Positions 8,510 to 16,257 of a stretch of 64,000 bases of DNA are shown piece after piece (position 1 is the stretch's first letter; each line of letters starts with the position of its first letter). Made by a program: the position numbers and the translations under genes. The notes below the pieces were generated by a model. The model was not told the DNA's origin. It did no database searches and saw only the letters and a program-made list of their open reading frames with translations. Location of the stretch: contig JBKBHI010000002.1 in NCBI GenBank assembly GCA_046297835.1, forward strand, positions 62,001 through 126,000, given 5' to 3'. Source of the stretch: CAMAVH01 sp046297835 (GTDB lineage Bacteria > Pseudomonadota > Alphaproteobacteria > SMXQ01).

Positions 8510-8795
8510 CGTCCCGGGTGATTACGTAATAATAAGAGATCTGAGAATTTTCATCTCTCAGTGCGACGGAGAGAGCGCAAAATGCAGCGCTTTAAATCTC
8601 AGGGCCAAGCTCAGCGCTTCGTCGCCGCGCACGGCGCCATCCACAATATCTTCAACGTCCAGCGTCACCTGATTTCCCGCCCTGCCCTACGCACTTTTCG
8701 GGCTACCGCCATGGACAGATGGATGGCCGCCTCCGCCGCCAGCGCGTGAATTTTCGCTCACAGGTTCTTGCGCGGTCAGCGTATTTAACCTGACA
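8510..8795 (+). mobile_element. IS6-family 3' end fragment, copy 2
   Basis: From about 8510 the sequence parallels the last third of copy 1. It encodes RRRERKMQRFKS, the AQRFVAAHGAIHNIFNVQRHLISRP-type C-terminus (residues listed as two shorter blocks) and a stop at 8749. It ends with the right-end repeat TTTAACCTGACA at 8795. Only this 3' end is present. The antisense strand encodes the end of ApbE. Confidence 0.75.
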
Positions 8796-9760
8796 GCTCC
8801 GTGACCGCTTCCGAAGATTGGGCCAACCGAAGATTGGATCAATTCGCCATCTTTTCGCTGTAAGAACAGCGCATTGAGCCCCTCTTTTTGCGCAAGCGCC
8901 ATGCCTGCCAGAGGGCTGAGAACCAAGAGTGCGGTGGCCCACGCGTCAGCATCCATGCAGCTTTCGGCAAGGACCGTGACAGACGCTGTTCCATTATCGA
9001 TGGGGCCGCCGCGCGCACGGTCCATGGTGTGCGACATGCGCTTTCCTCCGAGATCGACCCAATGGCGATAATCGCCCGAGGTAGCGATCGCCGCATCACG
9101 CAATTCGAGCACACCTAGCGGGCTGCGCATTTCATAGTCAGGCCGCTCCACCGCCACGATCCATGGCGTTCCGTCTGCCTTGACGCCTTGCGCTTTCAGC
9201 TCTCCATCGAGACTGACCAGCGCATGAGAAATGCCGAAGGCCCTCACGGTCCTTACCATCTCGTCCACTGCGAAGCCCTTGGCAATGCCTGAAAGATCGA
9301 GAACGAATGGCGCATGTTTGCACGCCCTCTTCCTCAGCAAATCTAGCTCTAGTACCGTGTGGGTCGGCGGCATCTGTTGGCGGAGCGCCAGCCGGATCCT
9401 ATCCTGGTCCGGCGTGGAACCAGCGGGGCCGAAGCCCCAGGCATTGACTAGCGCACCCAGCCCGATGTCGAAAGCACCGTCGGAAGCGCGTCCGATCGCC
9501 AGCCCCCGGTCCAGAACTCGCATGAGCTCGATCGGCAAGGAGACCCAGACATCGAGCGGCGCAGTATTGAAGCGCATCAAATCGCTCTCGGGCTTCCATG
9601 TGGACATCTGGCAATCGACACGGTTAACAGCGAGTGACAATGCGGCTTCCAGCGCGGCTATGTCAGTCGCAGGCGACGCATATACTAGCGCTGACCACCG
9701 CGTTCCCATGGTCGCTCCGCTGAGTGCATGGCGACAAAGATCAATAGACATCTTCCGCAT
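8687..9760 (-). CDS. apbE: FAD:protein FMN transferase (ApbE) with an IS-derived C-terminus
   Basis: ApbE covalently attaches FMN to threonines of periplasmic flavoproteins. The hallmarks are GATMGTRW near residue 15, DGAFDIGLGALVNAWGFGP near 100, LDLSGIAKGFAVDE near 160, and the metal-binding region around ATSGDYRHWVDLGGKRMSHTMD near 245. The gene overlaps the upstream reductase gene by 20 bases, so they are translationally linked. Residues from about 324 to the end (RLNTLTAQEPVSEN... to SPKSA) are read from the antisense strand of the IS6 fragment ending at 8795. The native C-terminus was therefore replaced. No lipoprotein or clear signal peptide is seen, which is unusual for a periplasmic ApbE. 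Confidence 0.88.
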   Translation of the reverse strand: MRKMSIDLCRHALSGATMGTRWSALVYASPATDIAALEAALSLAVNRVDCQMSTWKPESDLMRFNTAPLDVWVSLPIELMRVLDRGLAIGRASDGAFDIGLGALVNAWGFGPAGSTPDQDRIRLALRQQMPPTHTVLELDLLRKRACKHAPFVLDLSGIAKGFAVDEMVRTVRAFGISHALVSLDGELKAQGVKADGTPWIVAVERPDYEMRSPLGVLELRDAAIATSGDYRHWVDLGGKRMSHTMDRARGGPIDNGTASVTVLAESCMDADAWATALLVLSPLAGMALAQKEGLNALFLQRKDGELIQSSVGPIFGSGHGAVRLNTLTAQEPVSENSRAGGGGGHPSVHGGSPKSA

Positions 9761-11948
9761 ACCTCCCCTGAGCTTTGAGTGTGGCCGGCGTCAGGCTAGT
9801 CGGCTCCAGCACATCGGCCAGCGCCTGCATGACACCCGCCGCCATATCGCGCCCGCCGCAGACCATGATGTGCGCACCATTGGCGATGAGCGTGCGTAAG
9901 CGATCAGCGTCGTCGCACAGGCGGTCCTGCACATAGCCACCGCCCTTCACGCGCGAGAAGCATGTGGTTAGGCTCGTCAACCGTTTGTCATCCAGCCAGC
10001 CGGCGATGTCCCGCCCATAGAGAAAGTCCGAAGCTGGATCACGCCCACCGAAATAGAGATACATGGACTTGCGCGCGGCATTGGCACGGACAAACCCCGC
10101 CAACGGAGCGATGCCAGTGCCGGCGCCGATGAGGATTACCGGTTTTCGTCCACTTGCGGAGCGGAACGTCGGATTCGCTTTCACGAAGGCTTCGACGCTG
10201 TCCCCTGGCTGGAGTGCATGCAGCAGGCCCGAGCAAAGGCCGCCCGGATGCTTGCGGACGCAAATCTCCACAAAGCCGTCGCGTGTTGAACTCGCCAACG
10301 AGTAGTAGCGCGGTAAAGTACTGCCCCGCGGTAGCACGGCCATCAGGTCGCCTGCAGCGAAGCGCGGCCAGCCACGGCCCATGAGCCGTGCGAACAAGCC
10401 GCTTTTCGGTATTGCGAAGCGCAGCACGCAGGAGGGCGCCTGCACATCTACGCCGTAGTCCGTGCGTGTAATCAATGTCAACTTATTGGTGCGTGGCCGC
10501 TCTGGCACATACACCAGCGTCAGTTTTTTACCCATGGCATACGACAGAGATTCGCCCCACCGGGCGAATTCCTGGCCGGACTGGCGGTCGATTGTCGCGA
10601 AGGGTATCAGCGAGGCCCAGCCCTTCTGCGCCAGAGCCGCCGCTACATCGCGGGCGAATTTGCAATATTGCGGGAATTGCCGGTCGCCGAAGCCGAGGAC
10701 AGCGACAGGGAAAGCCGGCGCCTCCACGATCGCATCAAGCCGTTTAAGGAACGCGCCGGCCGTGGCGGGAGCCCCGCCGTCGCCATAGGTGGCAGCCAGC
10801 ACAAACATGCGCCGCGCCATCGGATAAGACTGCTGCAAATTGTCCATCGGGGCTGTGTGAACCTTATACCCGTGACTCGTTAGGGCAGCATGCAGCGTGC
10901 GCGCGAAGCTCCATGTGCTACCACCCTCGCTTCCGACCAAGATCACACTGTCGGCGATCTTCGCGGCAATGTTGTCCGTAATCCGCACATGCGCGCGCTT
11001 GCGATTCCACCACACCACTGCACCGCTTACGCCAAGCACCGGAGTGGCGAGAGCGCTGAGACCGAGCAGAAGGCCGAGCCACCAGAGTCCTTGTCCGGTG
11101 TGCAGCATATAGATGAACTCATAGTTTTTTCGGACGCTAGACTGCGCCTGCCACGCCAATATCTGCCCGTTCGCCGGATCGACGTAACCTTCGCCAGAAG
11201 CGGTGGTCAGCTGGAAGAGATCGTCCGGATTAGTCGGATTGGGAAAAGTCAAATCGCGCAAATGGGCGAGATCGATCGAGCGCAAAGCCGTCATGCGCTC
11301 GATTGGCAGAGCGGGGCCACCGGTTGCGCTCGGAAAGGTGGGCACAGGCGATGTGCCATCCGAGATCATCCCAAAGGTCATCAGCGACATGTAGAGCCCC
11401 GTCAGCGTCGAGAGCAGAAGCCCGAACGTCGCCAGCCGGCCCAGATCGGTATGTAGGCGCTTCATGCCCTCGCCGCGGGCGCGGCCGAAAATATGCCGCC
11501 AACCTCCCATACGTCGGGCGGTCATCTGTAAACCTGAAAGAGTCAGGACAAACATCACCAGCGCGCTCGTGCCGGCGGCCAGACGCCCGCCATCGCCGAG
11601 AAAGAATGATCGATGCAGGTTGGTCATCCAGCGCGCGAAGGCCGAAGGCGCATAATCGGCAAGCGACTCGCCGCTCAACGGATCGACGACTTTCGCGGCC
11701 GGACCGTCGTTGCCGAAATAGAAAGTGATGATATTGCCAGAAGCGAGTCGCTTTATCTGCTCAACGCCGGGATAGGCCTTGGCGACCCGATCGGCCAATT
11801 CGGCAACCGTAATGCCATCCCGAGGTCGCGCGGTCGCCTCGGCTCTCTCCCAGGCCGGCAGCACCGACAGCACAGAGCCACTGATGGCAAGTGCCATCAG
11901 TGGCAGCAGGGCGAACAGGGCCAGGACCTTATGAATCCAGCGCAACAT
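9741..11948 (-). CDS. PepSY-membrane / flavodoxin / FNR fusion reductase
   Basis: This 735-residue fusion has three parts. Residues 1-330 are a PepSY-associated membrane region (helices at VLALFALLPLMALAISGSVL, around 125-150, 180-200 and WWLGLLLGLSALATPVLGV). Residues 335-470 are a flavodoxin-like FMN domain (ILVGSEGGSTWSFA; FVLAATYGDGGAP; VLGFGDRQFPQYC). Residues 485-735 are a ferredoxin-NADP reductase module with FAD motif RYYSLASS, NAD(P) motif IGAGTGIAPLAGFV and a terminal aromatic residue. It probably moves electrons from cytosolic NAD(P)H through the membrane to the periplasm, for example to ferric iron or a flavinylated partner; that target is inferred. ApbE and DUF2271 genes on either side support a flavin-based extracytoplasmic redox chain. 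Confidence 0.85.
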   Translation of the reverse strand: MLRWIHKVLALFALLPLMALAISGSVLSVLPAWERAEATARPRDGITVAELADRVAKAYPGVEQIKRLASGNIITFYFGNDGPAAKVVDPLSGESLADYAPSAFARWMTNLHRSFFLGDGGRLAAGTSALVMFVLTLSGLQMTARRMGGWRHIFGRARGEGMKRLHTDLGRLATFGLLLSTLTGLYMSLMTFGMISDGTSPVPTFPSATGGPALPIERMTALRSIDLAHLRDLTFPNPTNPDDLFQLTTASGEGYVDPANGQILAWQAQSSVRKNYEFIYMLHTGQGLWWLGLLLGLSALATPVLGVSGAVVWWNRKRAHVRITDNIAAKIADSVILVGSEGGSTWSFARTLHAALTSHGYKVHTAPMDNLQQSYPMARRMFVLAATYGDGGAPATAGAFLKRLDAIVEAPAFPVAVLGFGDRQFPQYCKFARDVAAALAQKGWASLIPFATIDRQSGQEFARWGESLSYAMGKKLTLVYVPERPRTNKLTLITRTDYGVDVQAPSCVLRFAIPKSGLFARLMGRGWPRFAAGDLMAVLPRGSTLPRYYSLASSTRDGFVEICVRKHPGGLCSGLLHALQPGDSVEAFVKANPTFRSASGRKPVILIGAGTGIAPLAGFVRANAARKSMYLYFGGRDPASDFLYGRDIAGWLDDKRLTSLTTCFSRVKGGGYVQDRLCDDADRLRTLIANGAHIMVCGGRDMAAGVMQALADVLEPTSLTPATLKAQGRYAEDVY

Positions 11949-11968
11949 GACACCACCCTCGCGTGAGA

Positions 11969-12439
11969 CTACAAGCCGTATGTGAAGAAGCGGATGTAGC
12001 TGCGGCCCGGAGTAGACTTTCCAGCGCCGGCAGTGGTCAGGGGCACGACCACTTCCGATGGCCTCTCCCGCATGTTTTCCGCGGCGGCGTCAATGTGAAG
12101 CTTATAGCCCGCATCGAAAAGCGCATCCGCCAGATCGACCGTGATTTTTAGCGTGCGGCCAGCACCGACGCTTGCGCCAGTGATGCCGCTGATCTCGCCA
12201 AGACTGCCACGCGAACCGCGCTGCCAACCGCTGAGATGGCTGTAGTATTTGGACTTGCTGCCCGCCATCCACAGGGTGCCTTTATAGGCGCCAGCGGCGT
12301 CGGTCACGTAAAGGGCGAGATAAGCACCATCCCCGCCATAGTTATTCAGCGTGGTGGTCAATGTGATCGGCCGCGCCATGGCGAGGCTAGGCGCAGTCAG
12401 CGCGGTAGTGAGGGCAAGAGCGGCAAGTAGCGGTTTCAT
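11969..12439 (-). CDS. DUF2271 periplasmic protein
   Basis: A 156-residue exported protein. ATG 12439 gives the signal peptide MKPLLAALALTTALTAPSLAMA; an upstream start at 12475 would put 12 extra residues before it. The mature part (ITLTTTLNNYGGDGAYLALYV, LSGWQRGSRG, a beta-rich domain) matches the DUF2271 family, which travels with PepSY reductases and ApbE. No heme motif is present. It lies 20 bases upstream of the reductase gene in the same operon. A role as periplasmic electron acceptor or scaffold is a guess. Confidence 0.8.
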   Translation of the reverse strand: MKPLLAALALTTALTAPSLAMARPITLTTTLNNYGGDGAYLALYVTDAAGAYKGTLWMAGSKSKYYSHLSGWQRGSRGSLGEISGITGASVGAGRTLKITVDLADALFDAGYKLHIDAAAENMRERPSEVVVPLTTAGAGKSTPGRSYIRFFTYGL

Positions 12440-12550
12440 TCGCGGGCTCCGGTAGTGGCTTATCGAACGCGCCAAAAATGAAGACCCCGCCTGACCTGCG
12501 CCTGAACGACGGGTAGATTTCCCTTCAGCTCAACGTCAGCTTGGCGAGTT

Positions 12551-12584
12551 TAAAAAGCAAACGCCCCACACAAGGCGGGGCGTT
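12551..12584 (-). terminator. intrinsic terminator of the small PepSY gene
   Basis: On the minus strand an 8-bp GC-rich stem (arms at 12577-12584 and 12560-12567, AACGCCCC paired with GGGGCGTT) with a 9-base loop is followed by TTGCTTTTT. It lies 36 bases after the stop of the PepSY gene at 12620. Confidence 0.75.
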
Positions 12585-12619
12585 CCGGAAGGTGTTTTCA
12601 TTCGACTCAGGTACAGCCG

Positions 12620-13030
12620 TCACTGAACCTCGACCCTAGGGGGCGTGCCGCCCTGAAACAGCCCGTTGGTCGGCGGCGGTGCCAGCACCGCGCCCGTCCC
12701 TGATTGCCTTCCACGCCGGTCTGTATCGCCGCGATCCTTGTCGCGCTCCGCGCGCTTTTGCTTCATACGGATCACGGCCAAAGACCCAGGATCGACCTTT
12801 GCCTCGAAGGCATGGCCGCCCTCGTCCTGGCCGCGGATTTCGTAACATCCGTCATCAACTTTGATTCGGCTTACGGTCCAACCATGCATCTTTGCCATTT
12901 GCTCGACCGCATCGCGCGGCTGCCACTGGGCCATGGGCACCGAGCAGTCGTCATCGTCGGCCAATGCGATGACTGGCGTCAGCGCGCCCAGCAGAATGGC
13001 AGAAATCAATATCGCCGCTTTCCTGTTCAC
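12620..13030 (-). CDS. exported PepSY-domain protein
   Basis: A 136-residue protein with signal peptide (MNRKAAILISAILLGALTPVIALA). A PepSY-type domain follows (CSVPMAQWQPRDAVEQMAK..GWTVSRIKVDDGCYEIRGQD, described in two blocks). The charged, probably disordered tail is rich in Arg, Asp and Pro. Two cysteines (near 29 and 62) may form a disulfide. It is divergent from the response-regulator gene, the common layout of PepSY proteins controlled by an adjacent two-component system. It is separated from the DUF2271 gene by a terminator. Confidence 0.82.
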   Translation of the reverse strand: MNRKAAILISAILLGALTPVIALADDDDCSVPMAQWQPRDAVEQMAKMHGWTVSRIKVDDGCYEIRGQDEGGHAFEAKVDPGSLAVIRMKQKRAERDKDRGDTDRRGRQSGTGAVLAPPPTNGLFQGGTPPRVEVQ

Positions 13031-13093
13031 GTTTCTTGCTCCCGGTCTGCGTGACTCAACGTGCTGTCCTTTTGAACCGCGTTCCTGACGGTG

Positions 13094-13124
13094 ACCTGAA
13101 GACGCTGCAGCTTTTTGTTCAGGT
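13094..13124. promoter_or_regulatory. inverted repeat, candidate response-regulator site
   Basis: ACCTGAA (13094-13100) and TTCAGGT (13118-13124) are perfect inverted arms separated by 17 bases. They lie in the divergent promoter between the PepSY gene and the response-regulator gene. OmpR-type regulators often bind such half-sites, but this is only a pattern match. Confidence 0.35.
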
Positions 13125-13182
13125 TAAAGTCATATTTTCATTTATGATTATAAGAAGAAAATCGGAGCTGGCAGAGCGGACG

Positions 13183-13845
13183 ATGCGCATATTGCTGATT
13201 GAAGACGATGCAATTCTGGGTGCAGCCGTGCGCGACCAGATCCTGTCCGACGGGCATTCTGTGGACTGGGCGACCCGCCTTGACACTGCAAAGGATTATC
13301 TTCGCAGCGCGGCCTATGACCTGCTTCTTTTGGATCTGATGCTACCTGACGGTCGCGGCATCGGGCTCCTTCGCGATCTGCGCGCCAAGGGCAGCGTCAC
13401 GCCGGCCATCATTCTCACCGCGCTCGATCAACTGTCCGACCGTATCGAAGGACTCAACGTCGGCGCGGACGATTTTCTGGTCAAGCCCTTCGATCTTGCG
13501 GAGCTTTCTGCGAGGTTGAACGCTGTCGCGCGTCGCTATTCGGGAAATCCGAATCCTCTGATCCAGATCGGCGAGCTTCACATCGATCTCGCGGTCCGCT
13601 CGATCACCCGCGCCGGAAAGACCATCGACCTGACGGCGCGAGAGTGGGTGCTGTTTGAGACATTTTTGCAGCGCCCGCGCCAGGTTCTGTCCAAGGCACA
13701 ACTCGAGGAACGGCTCTATTCCTTCGGCGAGGAGATCGAGAGCAACACTATCGAAGTGCACGTCAGTCGGATTCGCAAGAAGATCGGATATGCCATTATC
13801 GAGACCGTGCGCGGCCTCGGCTATCGGCTGGGAAGCACCGCATGA
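13183..13845 (+). CDS. OmpR/PhoB-family response regulator
   Basis: A 220-residue regulator. The receiver domain has acidic EDD near residue 8, phospho-acceptor Asp in LLLLDLMLPDG near 51, Thr in ILTALD and Lys in LVKPFDLAEL. The C-terminal winged helix has LTAREWVLFETFL and SNTIEVHVSRIRKKI. ATG 13183 is chosen because the receiver domain begins there; an upstream start at 13036 adds unrelated sequence. It overlaps the kinase gene by 4 bases (ATGA). The adjacent PepSY, DUF2271, reductase and ApbE genes are the likely regulon. Confidence 0.93.
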   Translation: MRILLIEDDAILGAAVRDQILSDGHSVDWATRLDTAKDYLRSAAYDLLLLDLMLPDGRGIGLLRDLRAKGSVTPAIILTALDQLSDRIEGLNVGADDFLVKPFDLAELSARLNAVARRYSGNPNPLIQIGELHIDLAVRSITRAGKTIDLTAREWVLFETFLQRPRQVLSKAQLEERLYSFGEEIESNTIEVHVSRIRKKIGYAIIETVRGLGYRLGSTA

Positions 13846-15167
13846 TCGCGCTGCGGAGCCTGCAGTGGCAAATTTCGCTCTGGCTGGGGTCCGGCATCGC
13901 GCTGCTCTGGATGCTCGCGGCTACCGTCACGGCGCAAAATCTGCGCCACGAAATGTATGAGGTGTTCGATAGCGCACTCGAGGAAACCGCCCAACGGATT
14001 TTGCCGCTAGCAGTGCGCGACATCCTCGGCCGCGAGGCCGGAGACAGTTCGCAACGCATCGCCACGCTGCGCCAGCATGACGAATATTTCACTTACGTAG
14101 TGCGCGACGAACACGGCGCGATGCTGTTGAGCTCGCACAGTGCCGAGGAAAGCATCTTCCCACCTTTCTCCAGAGTGGGATTCGTCGATACGCCAACTCA
14201 TCGGCTTTATTTCGATGCCGCGCTACTGGGTACGATCACAATTGCCGTGGCAGAGCCGCTCGCGCACCGCCGAGAGGTCGCGAACGAGGCGCTCCTCGGG
14301 CTCGCCTGGCCCCTGGGATTACTTATTCCACTCAGTATCCTGGCCGTTTGGGGCGTTGTGCGCGTTTCGATGTCGCCGATCCGGCGCCTGCGAGGGAGCA
14401 TTGAATCGCGCGGCACCGACGATCTCACTCCGCTTCCAGCCGTCGGCCTTCCCTCCGAGATCGGGCCGATCGCCGGCGCCGTGAACGGCCTTCTGGAAAA
14501 GCTGCGGTGCGCCCTGGAAGCAGAGCGCAGCTTCACGGCCAATTCTGCACACGAGCTACGAACCCCAATCGCTGCCGCGCTGGCGCAAACTCAACGCCTC
14601 ATCGACGAGACCAAGGACAGCGCAGGGCAAGCGCGGGCACAACAAATCGAAGCGGCCCTGCAGCGGCTAGCGCGGTTGTCGGAAAAGTTGATGCAACTCG
14701 CAAAAGCAGAAGGAGGACACCTACAGAGCCAGGAGACGACCGATATCGCGAGTATCCTGAGATTGGTCATCGACGAGATGATGCGCTATCCTGCCGTAGC
14801 TGCTCGGCTCGTTTTCGATATACCCACTACACCTATCCAGCTGAATATCGATACCGATGCATTCGCTATTCTAGCGCGCAACCTCATCGAGAATGGCCTC
14901 AAGCATGGGGCGACCAATGCGCCGGTCTCCGTCACGCTCTCGACCGATGGTGTGTTGATTGTTACGAATGAAGGAACAGCCGTTCCGCCGGATGTACTCC
15001 AGCGCTTATCTCGGCCGTTCGAGCGCGGCAACACCGATGCTGACGGCTCGGGTTTGGGTCTCGCCATTGCGAAGGCAATCGCTTCCGGCGTTGGTGGCAC
15101 GCTCACCCTGACATCTCCGCTGCCTGGGGCGCAAAGCGGCTTTGAAGCAAAGTTTTCAATGCAATGA
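13842..15167 (+). CDS. membrane sensor histidine kinase
   Basis: This 441-residue kinase has two transmembrane segments (about 10-32 and 148-170) bracketing a roughly 115-residue periplasmic sensor. A HAMP-like linker follows, then the HisKA H-box SFTANSAHELRTPIAA (His near 237). The catalytic ATPase domain has N-box ARNLIENGLKHG, DGSGLGLAIAKA and a terminal GFEAKFSM. It is the partner of the overlapping response regulator. The signal is unknown; by analogy with QseC/PmrB-like kinases beside PepSY genes it could be metal or redox stress. Confidence 0.93.
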   Translation: MIALRSLQWQISLWLGSGIALLWMLAATVTAQNLRHEMYEVFDSALEETAQRILPLAVRDILGREAGDSSQRIATLRQHDEYFTYVVRDEHGAMLLSSHSAEESIFPPFSRVGFVDTPTHRLYFDAALLGTITIAVAEPLAHRREVANEALLGLAWPLGLLIPLSILAVWGVVRVSMSPIRRLRGSIESRGTDDLTPLPAVGLPSEIGPIAGAVNGLLEKLRCALEAERSFTANSAHELRTPIAAALAQTQRLIDETKDSAGQARAQQIEAALQRLARLSEKLMQLAKAEGGHLQSQETTDIASILRLVIDEMMRYPAVAARLVFDIPTTPIQLNIDTDAFAILARNLIENGLKHGATNAPVSVTLSTDGVLIVTNEGTAVPPDVLQRLSRPFERGNTDADGSGLGLAIAKAIASGVGGTLTLTSPLPGAQSGFEAKFSMQ

Positions 15168-15180
15168 AACCAGAACGTGC

Positions 15181-15205
15181 TGTCAGACTGGTGCTGTCAG
15201 TCTAG
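15181..15205. repeat. TGTCAG direct repeats resembling an IS6 left end
   Basis: Two copies of GTGCTGTCAG-N-CT lie 14 bases apart (TGTCAG at 15181 and 15195). The second continues TGTCAGTCTAG, sharing ten bases with the left end of IS copy 1 at 7349 (TGTCAGTCTA). It could be a trace of another IS end. Ten shared bases are weak evidence. Confidence 0.3.
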
Positions 15206-16203
15206 CGACGTGTCCACGGGCCTTCAGCGAACTCGAAGTCGGCTTTATAGGCCGCGCATATACTAGCCCAACGCTTGCCACACTCGCGAGCAGGTCCCGC
15301 ATGCTCTTCAGGAAAATCCTGATAAGGTGGGCGAATTGGGCCGCATTTTGAATAGCCGGCGGCATTGATCCGCGTCTTTTCGACCTGAATGTTGTACTGG
15401 GCAAACAGCTCCGGGTTTTCCACCATTGGCATGATCGGCTCATTCGCCCAGGCAATCGCCGCCGCTAAAGTGTCGATCGCTTGCGCATTGTTTGCCGCGA
15501 TCGCGCGCATCAACGCCACGGCCGGCAGAGGGTTCATCCCCGACGCCGTCGCCCAACATGCGGTCGTCGTCTTCGGAGAGATTTTGTAGAATTCGTGCAC
15601 GACCATTTCATTGGGCATGAAATGAATACGCCCCTTAGTCGCTGCGATGAGTTCTCCAAGACCCGCTGCGCGCGAATATTTTGCAGAGGTGACCGTCGGC
15701 GCCGCCTTTGCCACTTCAGACCAGAATTCGAGCGGGAAACCATACCGAAACGCTCTCGCGTTGGCGTAGGCCATGATAGCAAGTTCGGGAAAGACGTCCG
15801 AAACCGCAGCATAATAGTCAATGGCGGCTTTCGTTGTCAGAGGTTGCCACATAGGAAGCCCCAGCAACGACCCAGTTGCTCCTCTGTCTTGAATAAAGCG
15901 AAGGCGACGGGCGACCTCATGCCCCCCCATTGCCGTAGCGCCGACGAAAGTCGGGACACGGCGGCTCACCGTATCAAGCACGCAATCGACGAATGATTCG
16001 TAATCTGGCGTGGAGAGGGTCGCGCATTCGCCGGTAGTGCCCAGCACGATCAATCCAGTTGCGCCGTCACGAATCAGATTATTGATAAGCCTTTCAGACT
16101 CCGCAAAATCGATCGTGTCGGTCGCATCTAAACGATCGACGTTTTCACGGGCCGGCGTTGCGATGATGGCATACATGCCATGCATGTCTTGAGCGCTGAT
16201 CAT
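15202..16203 (-). CDS. DapA-superfamily hydratase-aldolase, second paralogue
   Basis: A 333-residue TIM-barrel aldolase with Lys175 in VTSAKYSRAA and Tyr146 in IMAYANAR. Other features are GTTGECATL near 55 and the hydratase-aldolase type tail (GYSKCGPIRPPYQDF). It shares layout with the gene at 2775-3731 but is clearly diverged, so they likely act on different side chains. It is the last gene of the Rieske-dioxygenase cluster, 54 bases after the aldehyde dehydrogenase, an order that fits aldolase then aldehyde oxidation. True lysine-biosynthetic activity is unlikely in this context. Confidence 0.82.
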   Translation of the reverse strand: MISAQDMHGMYAIIATPARENVDRLDATDTIDFAESERLINNLIRDGATGLIVLGTTGECATLSTPDYESFVDCVLDTVSRRVPTFVGATAMGGHEVARRLRFIQDRGATGSLLGLPMWQPLTTKAAIDYYAAVSDVFPELAIMAYANARAFRYGFPLEFWSEVAKAAPTVTSAKYSRAAGLGELIAATKGRIHFMPNEMVVHEFYKISPKTTTACWATASGMNPLPAVALMRAIAANNAQAIDTLAAAIAWANEPIMPMVENPELFAQYNIQVEKTRINAAGYSKCGPIRPPYQDFPEEHAGPARECGKRWASICAAYKADFEFAEGPWTRR

Positions 16204-16257
16204 ATTGGGTCCTTTGCCTCGCTAATTTCCGCCAACAACAAAGCCTGTTGCGCCGTC

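Noticed and set aside
15202..16203. assignment as dihydrodipicolinate synthase for lysine synthesis
   Set aside because: The tail, length and catabolic neighbours fit the hydratase-aldolase branch better.
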